From NCBI GenBank assembly GCA_020635795.1, contig JACJZD010000002.1, positions 248,001 through 312,000 on the forward strand: a stretch of DNA of 64,000 nucleotides, given 5' to 3'. Below the pieces are notes generated by a model. The model saw nothing but the letters and a program-made list of their open reading frames with translations, searched no databases and was not told where the DNA came from. Within the stretch, counting starts at the first letter, position 1; every line of letters begins with the position of its first letter. This document shows positions 1 to 7,740 of this stretch, piece after piece. Both the position numbers and the translations under genes were made by a program. Origin of the DNA: Flavobacteriales bacterium. GTDB lineage: Bacteria > Bacteroidota > Bacteroidia > Flavobacteriales_E > Vicingaceae.

Positions 1-723
1 TTTTTTTCCATCCAAAACAGAAGCTATCCCCGTTTTAGAATTAAGTGCAAAGCCTTCATAAGGTGTTTTAAAATATATGGCTGAAATCGGATAAAGAGAA
101 GTAGCCACATCCAATTTTTCCCACAGTCTTCCAGCTGTTTCTGTTATATATATTTGTCCGCCAATTCCACCCATATAACCAATATTTTCATCAAAAAAAT
201 AGATAGATGTCATTTCGTCATTCGGACAAGAAATTTTTTCCCATGACTTACCCCCATTACTTGTTTTATATGAATAACTCTCTCCAAATCTTAATCCTTT
301 GGAAATATATCCAACATTATCAGTAGGAAAATAAATATCTTCTCCTATAATGTCTTTAACCTCAGCCCAAGTTTTTCCGCCATCAGTAGTTTTAATAAGT
401 TTTTTTTCTCCTATAATAAACCCTTTATTCTCATTTATAAAATGTAGAGAAGTTAAATTAATCCGTTCATCCTTTTGATTTTTTTTAGTAAGAATATAAG
501 CATTAGTACTTATATCTGACCAAGTCATCCCTTGATCAATTGATTTTAAAATGGTGCCATTATCACCAACTATATATCCTACATTATAAATAAATTGAAT
601 CTCATTTAAATCATATTGACAGTTACTCTGAATAATTTCAGTCTGACTGTATGATATTAAGAAAATATGCATCAACAGTATCGAAATTGCTATCTTACGG
701 AATTGAATAAAAATCATACTCAT
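1..723 (-). CDS. YCF48/BNR-repeat-like exported protein (partial, C-terminus outside window)
   Basis: Open minus-strand frame of 241 codons running off the window edge; the start is the ATG at 723-721. The N-terminus has a short basic stretch and a hydrophobic segment (residues about 8-22, ending near SYSQ), a plausible signal peptide. The rest shows repeated Asp-box-like units spaced about 40-50 residues apart: KSIDQGMTW, KTTDGGKTW, KTSNGGKSW, each preceded by a VGYI/KGFI/VGYM-type strand. This is the pattern of YCF48/BNR beta-propellers, which in Bacteroidota are often secreted T9SS cargo; a sorting domain would lie beyond the edge. No enzymatic role can be inferred. It lies next to an attC-like inverted repeat. 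Confidence 0.75.
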   Translation of the reverse strand, partial: MSMIFIQFRKIAISILLMHIFLISYSQTEIIQSNCQYDLNEIQFIYNVGYIVGDNGTILKSIDQGMTWSDISTNAYILTKKNQKDERINLTSLHFINENKGFIIGEKKLIKTTDGGKTWAEVKDIIGEDIYFPTDNVGYISKGLRFGESYSYKTSNGGKSWEKISCPNDEMTSIYFFDENIGYMGGIGGQIYITETAGRLWEKLDVATSLYPISAIYFKTPYEGFALNSKTGIASVLDGKK

Positions 724-755
724 AGTGCTAATTTAGTAATACTTTGACAAATGTT

Positions 756-846
756 GCCTAACGCCTGTCTATGTCGCGTTTTAATGCGATATAATCGGTT
801 GATAAACGAAGGTAGAGCATTTTTTTGATAAAGTCAAGTGTTAGGT
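756..846. repeat. attC-like imperfect inverted repeat (candidate)
   Basis: In the 171-base gap between the YCF48-like gene and chrA, GCCTAAC (756-762) and GTTAGGT (840-846) match the RYYYAAC and GTTRRRY outer core sites of integron attC sites, 91 bases end to end, within the usual size range. The interior holds a short stem (TCGC/GCGA around 773-788) but no clear L''/L' pair. No integrase is visible. It may also be an unrelated Bacteroidota palindrome; low confidence. Confidence 0.35.
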
Positions 847-894
847 ATGCTTTGTTTGTAAGTTTTATTAAATAAAAAAGGCGTTAATTTTATA

Positions 895-2016
895 TCAAAA
901 AATATAAGGCAATAAAAAGCCTAAAAAAGCACCAATCAAAATAATATACATTACATTTAGCTTAGCAACAAAAGTAAGGAGTAAGCTAGCCGCTAAAATA
1001 ATAATGGCATTGAGGTTGGTAATGGTTTCAATGCTCATGGTAATCATTACTCCTGCAATTACAGCTATAGATGAAGCATTTACTGCATTTAAAAAATTGC
1101 CAAACAATTTAGAAGCTCTCAATTTTGGAATAATGGGGTTTAGTATTAAAACAAACAAAAACGATGGCAAGAAAATACCAGTTGTTGCAGCCAATGCTCC
1201 CCAAATGCCATTCATTTGGTAACCAATAAAAGTGGCTGTAGATAAAACTGGTCCAGGAGTAAACTGCCCAGCTGCAACAGCATCCATTAATTGTTGTTGG
1301 GTTAAAAATCCTTTCGTTACCAATTCAGCATCTAAATAAGCAAACAACACATAGCCACTACCATACAATACAGCTCCAACTTTTAAAAAGATTAAAAATA
1401 TTTTCAACGATGAAATTTTTGCAACAGCTAAGGTGGTGGTAGGAATGAATAAGAAAGGAAATAAAAATTTGGTTTTTGTTGAGTTGTTGTCTTTTAAATT
1501 AAAGTAAATACCACCCAAAATACCAACACCTATTAAGGCGATAATTTCATTCACTCCTGCAAGGCAAAGTCCTAATGTGATAGCTCCAAGTATGCCGAGT
1601 TCTACATTTTTTATAGCTTTTTTTCCTAACGTTATTACAGCTGATAAAATAATTGCAATTACAGTTGGTTTAATACCTGTAATAAATGGTTTAATGTTGG
1701 GCAATTCGCCATATTCGGTATATGCCCAAGCTAAAATCGCAGTAATAACAATGGCAGGAAAAATAAAAGCAATCCCTGCAACAAATAAACCTATTTTACC
1801 AGCTCTTTCGTGTCCGCAGTGCATGGTCATTTCGGTAGAGTTTGGACCAGGAATCAAGTTGGTTACACCAATTAAATCTAAAAAGTGGTCTTTGCTCATC
1901 CATTTCCGTTTGGTAACCACTTCTTGCTCCATCATGGCAATGTGTGCTGCTGGCCCACCAAAGGCAAAACAACCCATTTTAAAAAATACTGTTGCTACTT
2001 CTTTTAAATTTGACAT
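895..2016 (-). CDS. chrA: Chromate transporter family protein (ChrA, two-domain form)
   Basis: 373 residues, very hydrophobic, with about ten membrane segments. It has the duplicated CHR architecture: the N-terminal half carries FKMGCFAFGGP (about 12-22) and LIPGPNSTEM (about 54-63), and the C-terminal half repeats this as FLKVGAVLYGSG (about 210) and FTPGPVLSTATF (about 253-264). The family exports chromate in proton- or sulfate-linked fashion, but many chromosomal members have no proven substrate. ATG at 2016 is supported by a promoter-like TATTTTTG whose last base is only five bases upstream, implying a near-leaderless mRNA. It appears to be a single-gene unit. Confidence 0.88.
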   Translation of the reverse strand: MSNLKEVATVFFKMGCFAFGGPAAHIAMMEQEVVTKRKWMSKDHFLDLIGVTNLIPGPNSTEMTMHCGHERAGKIGLFVAGIAFIFPAIVITAILAWAYTEYGELPNIKPFITGIKPTVIAIILSAVITLGKKAIKNVELGILGAITLGLCLAGVNEIIALIGVGILGGIYFNLKDNNSTKTKFLFPFLFIPTTTLAVAKISSLKIFLIFLKVGAVLYGSGYVLFAYLDAELVTKGFLTQQQLMDAVAAGQFTPGPVLSTATFIGYQMNGIWGALAATTGIFLPSFLFVLILNPIIPKLRASKLFGNFLNAVNASSIAVIAGVMITMSIETITNLNAIIILAASLLLTFVAKLNVMYIILIGAFLGFLLPYIF

Positions 2017-2020
2017 GATT

Positions 2021-2052
2021 CAAAAATAAGTCTTGAAAGGTTAAGATTCAAA
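2021..2052 (-). promoter_or_regulatory. Bacteroidota-type promoter of chrA
   Basis: Minus strand: TTTG (2052-2049), 20-base spacer, TATTTTTG (2028-2021), an exact TAnnTTTG -7 element. The predicted start of transcription falls at or one base before the ATG at 2016. Confidence 0.6.
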
Positions 2053-2084
2053 AAATCGAATATTAAGTTATTGTTAAGAAACTT

Positions 2085-2756
2085 TTATTCGACTCCATGA
2101 ACGACAATTACAATTTCGCCTTTTGTAACGTTAGTTTTGTAATATTCAATCACTTCTCTAACGGTTCCTCGCACATTTTCTTCAAACATCTTTGTAAGTT
2201 CTCGAGATACAGAAACTTGTCGTTCCTCGCCAAAAAACTCCGCAAATTGCGTTAAGGTTTTTAATAAACGATGTGTAGATTCATAAAAAATAATGGTTCT
2301 GGTTTCTTCCTTTAAAAGGTTTAGTCGAGTTTGTCGTCCTTTTTTGTGTGGTAAAAAGCCTTCAAACACAAATTTATCGCAAGGAAAACCAGAGTTTACT
2401 AAGGCTGGAACAAATGCGGTAGCTCCAGGCAAACATTCAACAGCAACATCATTTTCAATACATGCTCGTACAATTAAAAAGCCAGGGTCGGAAATAGCGG
2501 GTGTTCCAGCATCGCTAACCAAACCAATGGTTGCTCCTTGTTTAAGTTGGTCAATAACTTTATCAATACTTTTATGTTCGTTGTGTTGATGATAAGCCAC
2601 CAATTTTTTATCAATTTCAAAATGTTTAAGCAACTTGGAAGATTGCCGAGTATCTTCAGCTAAAATAAAATCTACCTTTTTTAATGTTTCAAGCGCACGT
2701 AAGGTGATGTCGTTTAAATTTCCAATTGGAGTAGGTATTATGTATAATTTCGACAT
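2085..2756 (-). CDS. rsmI: 16S rRNA (cytidine(1402)-2'-O)-methyltransferase RsmI
   Basis: 223 residues, the normal size for the short Bacteroidota RsmI. It methylates the 2'-O of C1402 in the decoding centre of 16S rRNA using SAM. The tetrapyrrole-methylase fold is recognisable: IPTPIGNLNDITLRALE at the N-terminus, AEDTRQSSKLLKHF (about 34-47), and the SAM-binding LVSDAGTPAISDPG (about 80-93). ATG at 2756 gives the expected N-terminus directly at the first beta strand. It stands alone, transcribed away from the ECF sigma gene. Confidence 0.95.
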   Translation of the reverse strand: MSKLYIIPTPIGNLNDITLRALETLKKVDFILAEDTRQSSKLLKHFEIDKKLVAYHQHNEHKSIDKVIDQLKQGATIGLVSDAGTPAISDPGFLIVRACIENDVAVECLPGATAFVPALVNSGFPCDKFVFEGFLPHKKGRQTRLNLLKEETRTIIFYESTHRLLKTLTQFAEFFGEERQVSVSRELTKMFEENVRGTVREVIEYYKTNVTKGEIVIVVHGVE

Positions 2757-2823
2757 AAATTTGAATTAAGAAAACGTAAAGATAAACTCTACAAGTGGAA
2801 ATGTTTAACTTTATGACTGCATA

Positions 2824-2854
2824 ATGCAACCTTTTTTATAAAAATTGCATCTTA
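2824..2854 (+). promoter_or_regulatory. Candidate ECF-type promoter / inverted repeat upstream of the sigma gene
   Basis: ATGCAA (2824-2829) and TTGCAT (2845-2850) form a perfect 6-base inverted repeat with 15 bases between. Read as a promoter it gives TGCAACC, containing the AAC typical of ECF -35 elements, then GCATCTTA about 15 bases on. It ends 11 bases before the sigma gene's ATG, as expected for autoregulation. This is inference from position and motif. Confidence 0.4.
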
Positions 2855-2865
2855 AACCCGAGTAG

Positions 2866-3408
2866 ATGAAAATGAATGATGAGCAATTGGTAAAGAAATG
2901 TCTCGAAAAAGACGTTTTGGCTCAAAAATATTTATTTGAATCGTTTTCAAGGAAAATGATGGGGGTCTGTTTGCGTTATACTAAAGATGCTGAAGAAGCT
3001 CAAGATGTGTTGCAAATGGGTTTTGTTAAGGTTTTTGAAAAACTACATTTATTCAATAATGAAGGTTCTTTAGAAGGTTGGATTAGAAAGGTTTTAGTGA
3101 ACACAGCATTGGATCAAATTAGAAAAAACAAAAAATTTGAAAATAATGTTGATTTAGATGCTGTTGATTTTAGTTTGCCTACCGAAAACGAAAATGTTTT
3201 AGACCAAATGGGGGCAAATGACTTGTTGAAAATTATACAACAAATGCCACCAGGTTTTAGAACAGTGTTTAACTTATACGCTATTGAGGGTTACACGCAT
3301 CAAGAAATAGCAGACGAACTAAACATATCGATTAACACCTCTAAGTCACAATATTCGAGAGCAAGAGTTTATTTACAAAAGATAATAATAGAAGAAAAGA
3401 TTATATAA
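2866..3408 (+). CDS. RNA polymerase sigma factor, ECF subfamily
   Basis: 180 residues with both ECF regions. Sigma-2 covers about 10-80 (LFESFSRKMMGVCLRYTKDA, then EEAQDVLQMGFVKVFEKL), and sigma-4 about 120-175 with PPGFRTVFNLYAIEGYTHQE and the helix-turn-helix IADELNISINTSKSQYSRAR. It would direct RNA polymerase to a small regulon under an anti-sigma factor. The next gene starts 5 bases after its stop and encodes a membrane protein with a cytoplasmic N-terminus, the expected position of the anti-sigma factor. A candidate autoregulatory promoter lies just upstream. Confidence 0.92.
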   Translation: MKMNDEQLVKKCLEKDVLAQKYLFESFSRKMMGVCLRYTKDAEEAQDVLQMGFVKVFEKLHLFNNEGSLEGWIRKVLVNTALDQIRKNKKFENNVDLDAVDFSLPTENENVLDQMGANDLLKIIQQMPPGFRTVFNLYAIEGYTHQEIADELNISINTSKSQYSRARVYLQKIIIEEKII

Positions 3409-3412
3409 TACA

Positions 3413-4525
3413 GTGAAGAAAGATTTTAATAACATAGAAGAAGTATTTAAGAATGCATTTGATGGTTTTGAAGCCAATGTTGACCCATCTGTTTGGAGCA
3501 ATATTCAAAGTCATATTAGTGCAGGTAATGGTTTGCCAAATAATCCATCATCGTTAGCAGCATCTGCTTCAAAAGCAGTTTTAATTAAAATTGTTGCTGG
3601 AGTTGTTATTGCTTCAGGTTTAGCTACATCGGTTTATTATTTATCAGACAGTAAAAATGAAGTTAAATCACCAGTTTCAACGGTGGTTACAGAAATCCAT
3701 CAGGAGAACAATCAAGAAGCATTAACTCCAACAATAGAAGTTACAGAAAAAGTTGTTGCTGAAACAAATACCAACGAGACTTCTGTTCAAAATAATTCAG
3801 AGAAAACCACAGCAGAAAGTGTTGAAAAACAAATTAATGCTGATAATAATACAAAATCAGACAAACAACCTGTAAAAACTGAAAATAAATCTCAATCGAA
3901 TGTTGTTGCTACACCACAAAATAACAACAATACTTTTGCAGTTTCTAGTAATAGCAATGCTTCTGGTAGTGTTGCTGATAAAAAAGTAACAGAACAGATT
4001 GATTTAACAGTTAAAATTAAAGCAAGCCAAACGAAGGGTAAGGCACCTTTAGATGTTGAGTTTAATGTAGATGGAAATGCAGTAGCTTATTCATGGGATT
4101 TTGGAGATGGGTCTGAAATTTCTGGACAAGAAAATAGCTTTCATACCTATACTGCTCCTGGAAAATATACCGTTAAACTTACGGCTATTGATAAAAATGC
4201 TAATGCAAAAACAACTCTACAAGTTATTACAGTTGAGCAAAATATCAAATCTTCTATTTCAACAATACCAACAGTTTTTTCTCCAAATGCCGATGGAATT
4301 AACGATGTAATAAAAATTGATGGTGAAAACATTAAATCGTTTACTGCAGTTGTCAGAGACTCTAAAGGAAACTTAGTTTTTGAGTGGAAAACATTAGAAG
4401 GTTTTTGGGATGGTAGAGATTTGAACAATCAAATTTTACCTAAGGGAACGTACTACATTGTTGTTGTTGCTGTTGGAGTTGATGGTGAAAACCATACCAA
4501 GAAACAAACGATACAGCTGTTTTAG
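3413..4525 (+). CDS. Putative anti-sigma-like membrane protein with PKD and T9SS type B-like C-terminal domain
   Basis: 370 residues from a GTG start at 3413, 5 bases after the sigma gene stop; no other initiator fits. Layout: a short cytoplasmic part (1-55, containing VDPSVWSNIQ, as in Bacteroidota anti-sigma-like proteins), one membrane helix (about 56-77), a Thr/Asn/Lys-rich linker (about 80-195), a PKD domain (about 203-275, with YSWDFGDGS and the closing TYTAPGKYTVKLTA), and a CHU_C/gliding-type C-terminal domain (about 284-370) with VFSPNADGINDV, WDGRD and LPKGTYYIVV. There is no cleavable signal peptide, so the molecule should be held in the inner membrane with the sorting-type domain in the periplasm. 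Partnership with the ECF factor is inferred from the operon. Its stop overlaps mlaF by 4 bases, tail to tail. Confidence 0.7.
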   Translation: MKKDFNNIEEVFKNAFDGFEANVDPSVWSNIQSHISAGNGLPNNPSSLAASASKAVLIKIVAGVVIASGLATSVYYLSDSKNEVKSPVSTVVTEIHQENNQEALTPTIEVTEKVVAETNTNETSVQNNSEKTTAESVEKQINADNNTKSDKQPVKTENKSQSNVVATPQNNNNTFAVSSNSNASGSVADKKVTEQIDLTVKIKASQTKGKAPLDVEFNVDGNAVAYSWDFGDGSEISGQENSFHTYTAPGKYTVKLTAIDKNANAKTTLQVITVEQNIKSSISTIPTVFSPNADGINDVIKIDGENIKSFTAVVRDSKGNLVFEWKTLEGFWDGRDLNNQILPKGTYYIVVVAVGVDGENHTKKQTIQLF

Positions 4526-5271
4526 AATCCTTTAAATTTCTGCATAATTTTTGAGGCATAGACAAAGTCGCACAGTTCTGGATTGTCGGTTTTTAGTATT
4601 TCTACATTATCACCTTCCCACCATTTTTTACCTTGATGTAAGAACATAATATTTTCTCCTGTTTCCATAACGGAGTTCATATCGTGAGTAATAACTATAG
4701 TGGTTATTTGGTATTCTTTTGTAAGTTCCATAATAAGGTTGTCAATCAATATACCTGTTCTTGGGTCTAAACCAGAGTTAGGTTCATCACAAAATAAATA
4801 TTTTGGATTTAAAGCTATAGCACGAGCAATACCAACACGCTTTTGCATTCCACCACTTAGTTCAGCAGGAAAAAGATGGTTGACATTTTTTAAATCAACA
4901 CGTTGAAGACAAAAATTAACCCTATCCAACATTTCCTCTTTCGTCATCTTGGTATACATCTCTAAAGGAAAGAGAATATTTTCCTCAACTGTTAGAGAGT
5001 TAAAAAGCGCCGAACCTTGAAATAACATACCTATTTCGGAACGAACTGCTTTACGTTTCATAAAATCCATTGAGGTAAATTCTCTACCATCAAACTCTAC
5101 AGTGCCACTGTCAACCTCGTGTAAACCAACAATACATTTAGTAAGTACAGATTTTCCAGAGCCACTAGCCCCAATAATAAGATTCATTTCGCCTTGCTTA
5201 AAAGTGGCGGAAACATTATCTAAAACATTTTTGTTGTAGAACGATTTGCTTATGTTTTTAATCTCTAGCAT
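4522..5271 (-). CDS. mlaF: MlaF-like ABC transporter ATP-binding protein
   Basis: 249 residues, a complete ABC ATPase: Walker A GASGSGKS (about 36-43), signature LSGGMQKRVGIARA (about 139-152), Walker B YLFCDEPNSGLDP and the switch TIVITHD. SGGMQKRV with NSGLDP is typical of the Mla/Ttg2A subfamily that drives phospholipid or other lipid movement between inner and outer membranes. It begins directly at the base after the mlaE stop, so the two are translationally linked. An MCE-domain protein (MlaD) is expected but is not in this window. Confidence 0.9.
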   Translation of the reverse strand: MLEIKNISKSFYNKNVLDNVSATFKQGEMNLIIGASGSGKSVLTKCIVGLHEVDSGTVEFDGREFTSMDFMKRKAVRSEIGMLFQGSALFNSLTVEENILFPLEMYTKMTKEEMLDRVNFCLQRVDLKNVNHLFPAELSGGMQKRVGIARAIALNPKYLFCDEPNSGLDPRTGILIDNLIMELTKEYQITTIVITHDMNSVMETGENIMFLHQGKKWWEGDNVEILKTDNPELCDFVYASKIMQKFKGF

Positions 5272-6015
5272 CTATATCAACAACAATTCAGTAATTATAT
5301 AATTTACAATAAGGATACATATACTGCTGTAAACAACCGATTTGGTACTCGCTTTACCAATTTCGATTGAGCCTCCTCTGGTATAGTAACCAAAAAATGC
5401 AGGAACACTGGTAATGATAAAGGCAAAAAACAAGGTTTTAATCAAGGCGTAAACAATGCTAAACAAGGTAAAATTCCAACGAATACCTAAAATGTACTTA
5501 TCCATGGAAGTAAAATCGGAGTAGGCAGAAACAAACCAACCACCCATAACACCTAAAAACATACTGTAAACAATAATTACAGGAACAATTAAAAGGGCAG
5601 CAACAATCTTGGGTAAGATTAAATAAGAGGCTGAATTTACTCCCATAATTTCTAAAGCGTCAATTTGTTCAGTAATTCGCATTGTACCTATTTCGGAAGC
5701 AATGTTAGAACCAATTTTCCCGGCCAATATCAAGCACATCATCGTAGGTGCTAGTTCCAAAATAAACGATTGTCGAGTTGCAAAACCAATGGCGTAATCA
5801 GGAATTAAAGGACTATCAATATTTGATGCTGTTTGCAATGTAACAACTGCACCCATAAAAAAAGAAATAATGGCGATTAATCCTAACGAACCCAAACCTA
5901 GCGTGGTAATTTCTAGTAGGGTCTGTTTGCGGTACAATCTCCAATTGTCAGGTTTTCTAAAAACCCTACTCATTAAAATAAAGTATTCACCTATGGTATG
6001 TAAAGCTGTAATCAT
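5272..6015 (-). CDS. mlaE: MlaE-like ABC transporter permease
   Basis: 247 residues with about five to six membrane segments, matching the MlaE permease family. Recognisable stretches are ISFFMGAVVTLQTASN, FILELAPTMMCLILAGKIG and SEIGTMRITEQIDALEIMG, the last being the conserved cytoplasmic coupling region that contacts the ATPase. It forms the membrane part of the Mla-type lipid transporter with the adjacent MlaF. ATG at 6015 is the first gene of the mlaEF unit. Confidence 0.92.
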   Translation of the reverse strand: MITALHTIGEYFILMSRVFRKPDNWRLYRKQTLLEITTLGLGSLGLIAIISFFMGAVVTLQTASNIDSPLIPDYAIGFATRQSFILELAPTMMCLILAGKIGSNIASEIGTMRITEQIDALEIMGVNSASYLILPKIVAALLIVPVIIVYSMFLGVMGGWFVSAYSDFTSMDKYILGIRWNFTLFSIVYALIKTLFFAFIITSVPAFFGYYTRGGSIEIGKASTKSVVYSSICILIVNYIITELLLI

Positions 6016-6142
6016 TTCTTATTTCTACTCGATAAAAGTAATTATTTATTAAAAAACATCATCAAGTAAATTTTTATTAATTTTTTCATCACCCATTTAG
6101 TTGTAGTAGGTATAGCTGTTTTTGAAATATTTTTATAACTTC

Positions 6143-7195
6143 ATGCGTTCAATTAGTTTTCACCGTTTAATGAGACCACTGTTATTAATATTAGTTATAA
6201 GTTTTGGTATTAAAGCTCACGCTCAAAACCTTATTTTGAATGGTGATTTTGAAGAATTATCATCATGCCCACAGGGATTAAAAACTCTAGAAAAATCGAA
6301 GACACTTTTACATGTAACCAATCCAAATCAAGGAACTTTTGATTTTATTCATGAATGTGACGAAGATAATTATCCTCGTTATTCTTATGGAAAACGTGAG
6401 CCAGTGAGTGGTAAGGGATTTGTTGGGATAGGTGTTTTTGTTAATAATTCCATTGGGGTAGATAATTTAAAAGAATATATACAATTGGAACTTAGTGATT
6501 CCCTGAAGAAAGGATCTATATATAGTTTCGAGATGTTTTTAAGTTTAGCTAAGAATTGGCATATTTCGATAAATAATCTTGGAGTGTATTTTAGTAATGA
6601 ATTTTTGCAACTAAAAACAGATGGTGTAATTCCAGTAAAGCCTGATATTGTCTCTCCAGAGTTTTTTGGGAACAAATCTGGTTGGGATAAATATTCGGGA
6701 GATTACATCGCTAGAGGAGGTGAAAAATATATAGTAATAGGCAATTTTAGAAAAAACAAAGATGTTAAAATAAAGAATGTTGATCCTGGGCCTACTTTTG
6801 AGAATTATGTTTATTATTTTATTGATAATGTTTCTTTAAAGTTAAACACGAACCTATCTGAAGGTATAGTATTAAACAACATAAATTTCAAAACAGGTAG
6901 TACCGAATTACTAGCTAGTTCCAATTTTGAATTAGATAAAATTGTAACTGTTTTAGAAACAAATTTAAATTTCAAAGTCGAAATAATCGGGCATACTGAT
7001 AGTGATGGTAACGAATCAGAGAATATTAAATTATCAATAGATAGGGCTAATCAAGTATCAAAATATTTAATTGATAAAGGTGTTAGTGCTACGCGAATAA
7101 AAAGTAGGGGAGAGGGAAGTAAAATTCCTATCAAAGATAACTCTACACCAGAAGGTAAAGCTAAAAATAGAAGGGTAGAATTAAGGTTTTTATAA
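6143..7195 (+). CDS. Exported OmpA-family protein
   Basis: 350 residues from ATG 6143; an in-frame TTG at 6122 would add seven residues but is less likely. A signal peptide (MRSISFHRLMRPLLLILVIS, then FGIKAHAQ) is followed by a carbohydrate-binding-like beta-sandwich region (about 30-240, starting LILNGDFEELSSCP, a common start in Bacteroidota surface proteins). The C-terminal 100 residues form an OmpA/MotB peptidoglycan-binding domain: INFKTGSTELL, IIGHTDSDG, SIDRANQVSKYLIDKGV, and NRRVELRFL at the end. It is likely anchored to the cell wall from the outer membrane or periplasm. Confidence 0.85.
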   Translation: MRSISFHRLMRPLLLILVISFGIKAHAQNLILNGDFEELSSCPQGLKTLEKSKTLLHVTNPNQGTFDFIHECDEDNYPRYSYGKREPVSGKGFVGIGVFVNNSIGVDNLKEYIQLELSDSLKKGSIYSFEMFLSLAKNWHISINNLGVYFSNEFLQLKTDGVIPVKPDIVSPEFFGNKSGWDKYSGDYIARGGEKYIVIGNFRKNKDVKIKNVDPGPTFENYVYYFIDNVSLKLNTNLSEGIVLNNINFKTGSTELLASSNFELDKIVTVLETNLNFKVEIIGHTDSDGNESENIKLSIDRANQVSKYLIDKGVSATRIKSRGEGSKIPIKDNSTPEGKAKNRRVELRFL

Positions 7196-7231
7196 AATAA
7201 AGTAAAACTGATTCTTTTTAATGATAAATCT

Positions 7232-7239
7232 TAACTTTG
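7232..7239 (+). promoter_or_regulatory. -7 element (TAACTTTG) of the small lipoprotein gene
   Basis: Exact TAnnTTTG ending seven bases before the ATG at 7247. No good TTG element is seen at the normal upstream spacing, so this is a moderate call. Confidence 0.45.
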
Positions 7240-7246
7240 ATTTTCA

Positions 7247-7390
7247 ATGAAACTAAAATTAAAACATATTGTACTAGGAATATTTATAACAAGTGTGTTA
7301 TTCGCTTGTTCAGGGAGTAAAAAGAGCAAATGCAATACCTGCCCTAAGTGGGGGCACTATTCTCAAAACCCAACTTACCGTAACGTGTAG
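7247..7390 (+). CDS. 47-residue Cys-rich small lipoprotein
   Basis: Short open frame from ATG 7247 to TAG 7390. The N-terminus MKLKLKHIVLGIFITSVLFA is a basic-hydrophobic signal ending in the lipobox LFAC (Cys21 would be lipidated). The mature part is only 27 residues: a basic GSKKSK stretch, CNTCPKW (a CxxC pair at Cys29 and Cys32), then a polar tail. It has a lipoprotein signal, a promoter-like -7 element upstream and a position next to feoAB. The function is unknown; the CxxC could bind metal, but that is speculation. Confidence 0.65.
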   Translation: MKLKLKHIVLGIFITSVLFACSGSKKSKCNTCPKWGHYSQNPTYRNV

Positions 7391-7446
7391 TCCAATTTTT
7401 TCTTCTTTTACACCTTTCTTCCTTCTTTTCTGATATTAATCATGTG

Positions 7447-7473
7447 TTGGCACTGAAAAAAAAATTACATTTG
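7447..7473 (+). promoter_or_regulatory. Bacteroidota-type promoter of feoAB
   Basis: TTG at 7447-7449, 16-base spacer, TACATTTG at 7466-7473 (exact TAnnTTTG). The predicted transcription start is near 7477, at the left edge of the palindrome that follows. Confidence 0.6.
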
Positions 7474-7477
7474 AGCT

Positions 7478-7500
7478 TTATTTAGACTAAATCTAAATAA
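7478..7500 (+). promoter_or_regulatory. Perfect palindrome upstream of feoA, candidate DtxR/IdeR/MntR-type operator
   Basis: TTATTTAGA (7478-7486) and TCTAAATAA (7492-7500) are exact reverse complements separated by CTAAA. The TTTAG...CTAAA core resembles operators of metal-dependent DtxR-family repressors. It lies at the predicted start of transcription and ends 7 bases before feoA, where bound repressor would block transcription. The regulator gene is not in the window. Confidence 0.55.
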
Positions 7501-7507
7501 GCAAGAC

Positions 7508-7735
7508 ATGACAACTTTAGATCAACTTAAAGAAAACGAAGGAGGAACCATCTGTAACATTGTCGACGAACAATTGGCTGTGCAGCTGCTTACCATGGGT
7601 TTTATTTTAGGTGAAGAAATTAAAGTTGAACGTATTGCTCCGCTTCACGACCCCATGATTATCACCTCTGGATGTAACTGTTTAAGCATCCGTAAAAAAG
7701 ACGCTAAACACATCGAAATCAATAAAGCAAGCTAA
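7508..7735 (+). CDS. feoA: Ferrous iron transport protein A
   Basis: 75 residues, the typical size of a stand-alone FeoA with an SH3-like fold. It has LLTMGFILGEEIKVERIAPL in the centre and the closing LSIRKKDAKHIEI. FeoA is a small cytoplasmic partner of FeoB needed for Fe(II) uptake. ATG 7508 follows a palindromic operator-like site, and feoB begins 6 bases after its stop, so the two genes form an operon. Confidence 0.93.
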   Translation: MTTLDQLKENEGGTICNIVDEQLAVQLLTMGFILGEEIKVERIAPLHDPMIITSGCNCLSIRKKDAKHIEINKAS

Positions 7736-7740
7736 TTATT

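Noticed and set aside
1577..2029. 150-residue plus-strand frame opposite chrA
   Set aside because: Shadow of chrA: biased composition, no start signal, no recognisable domain.
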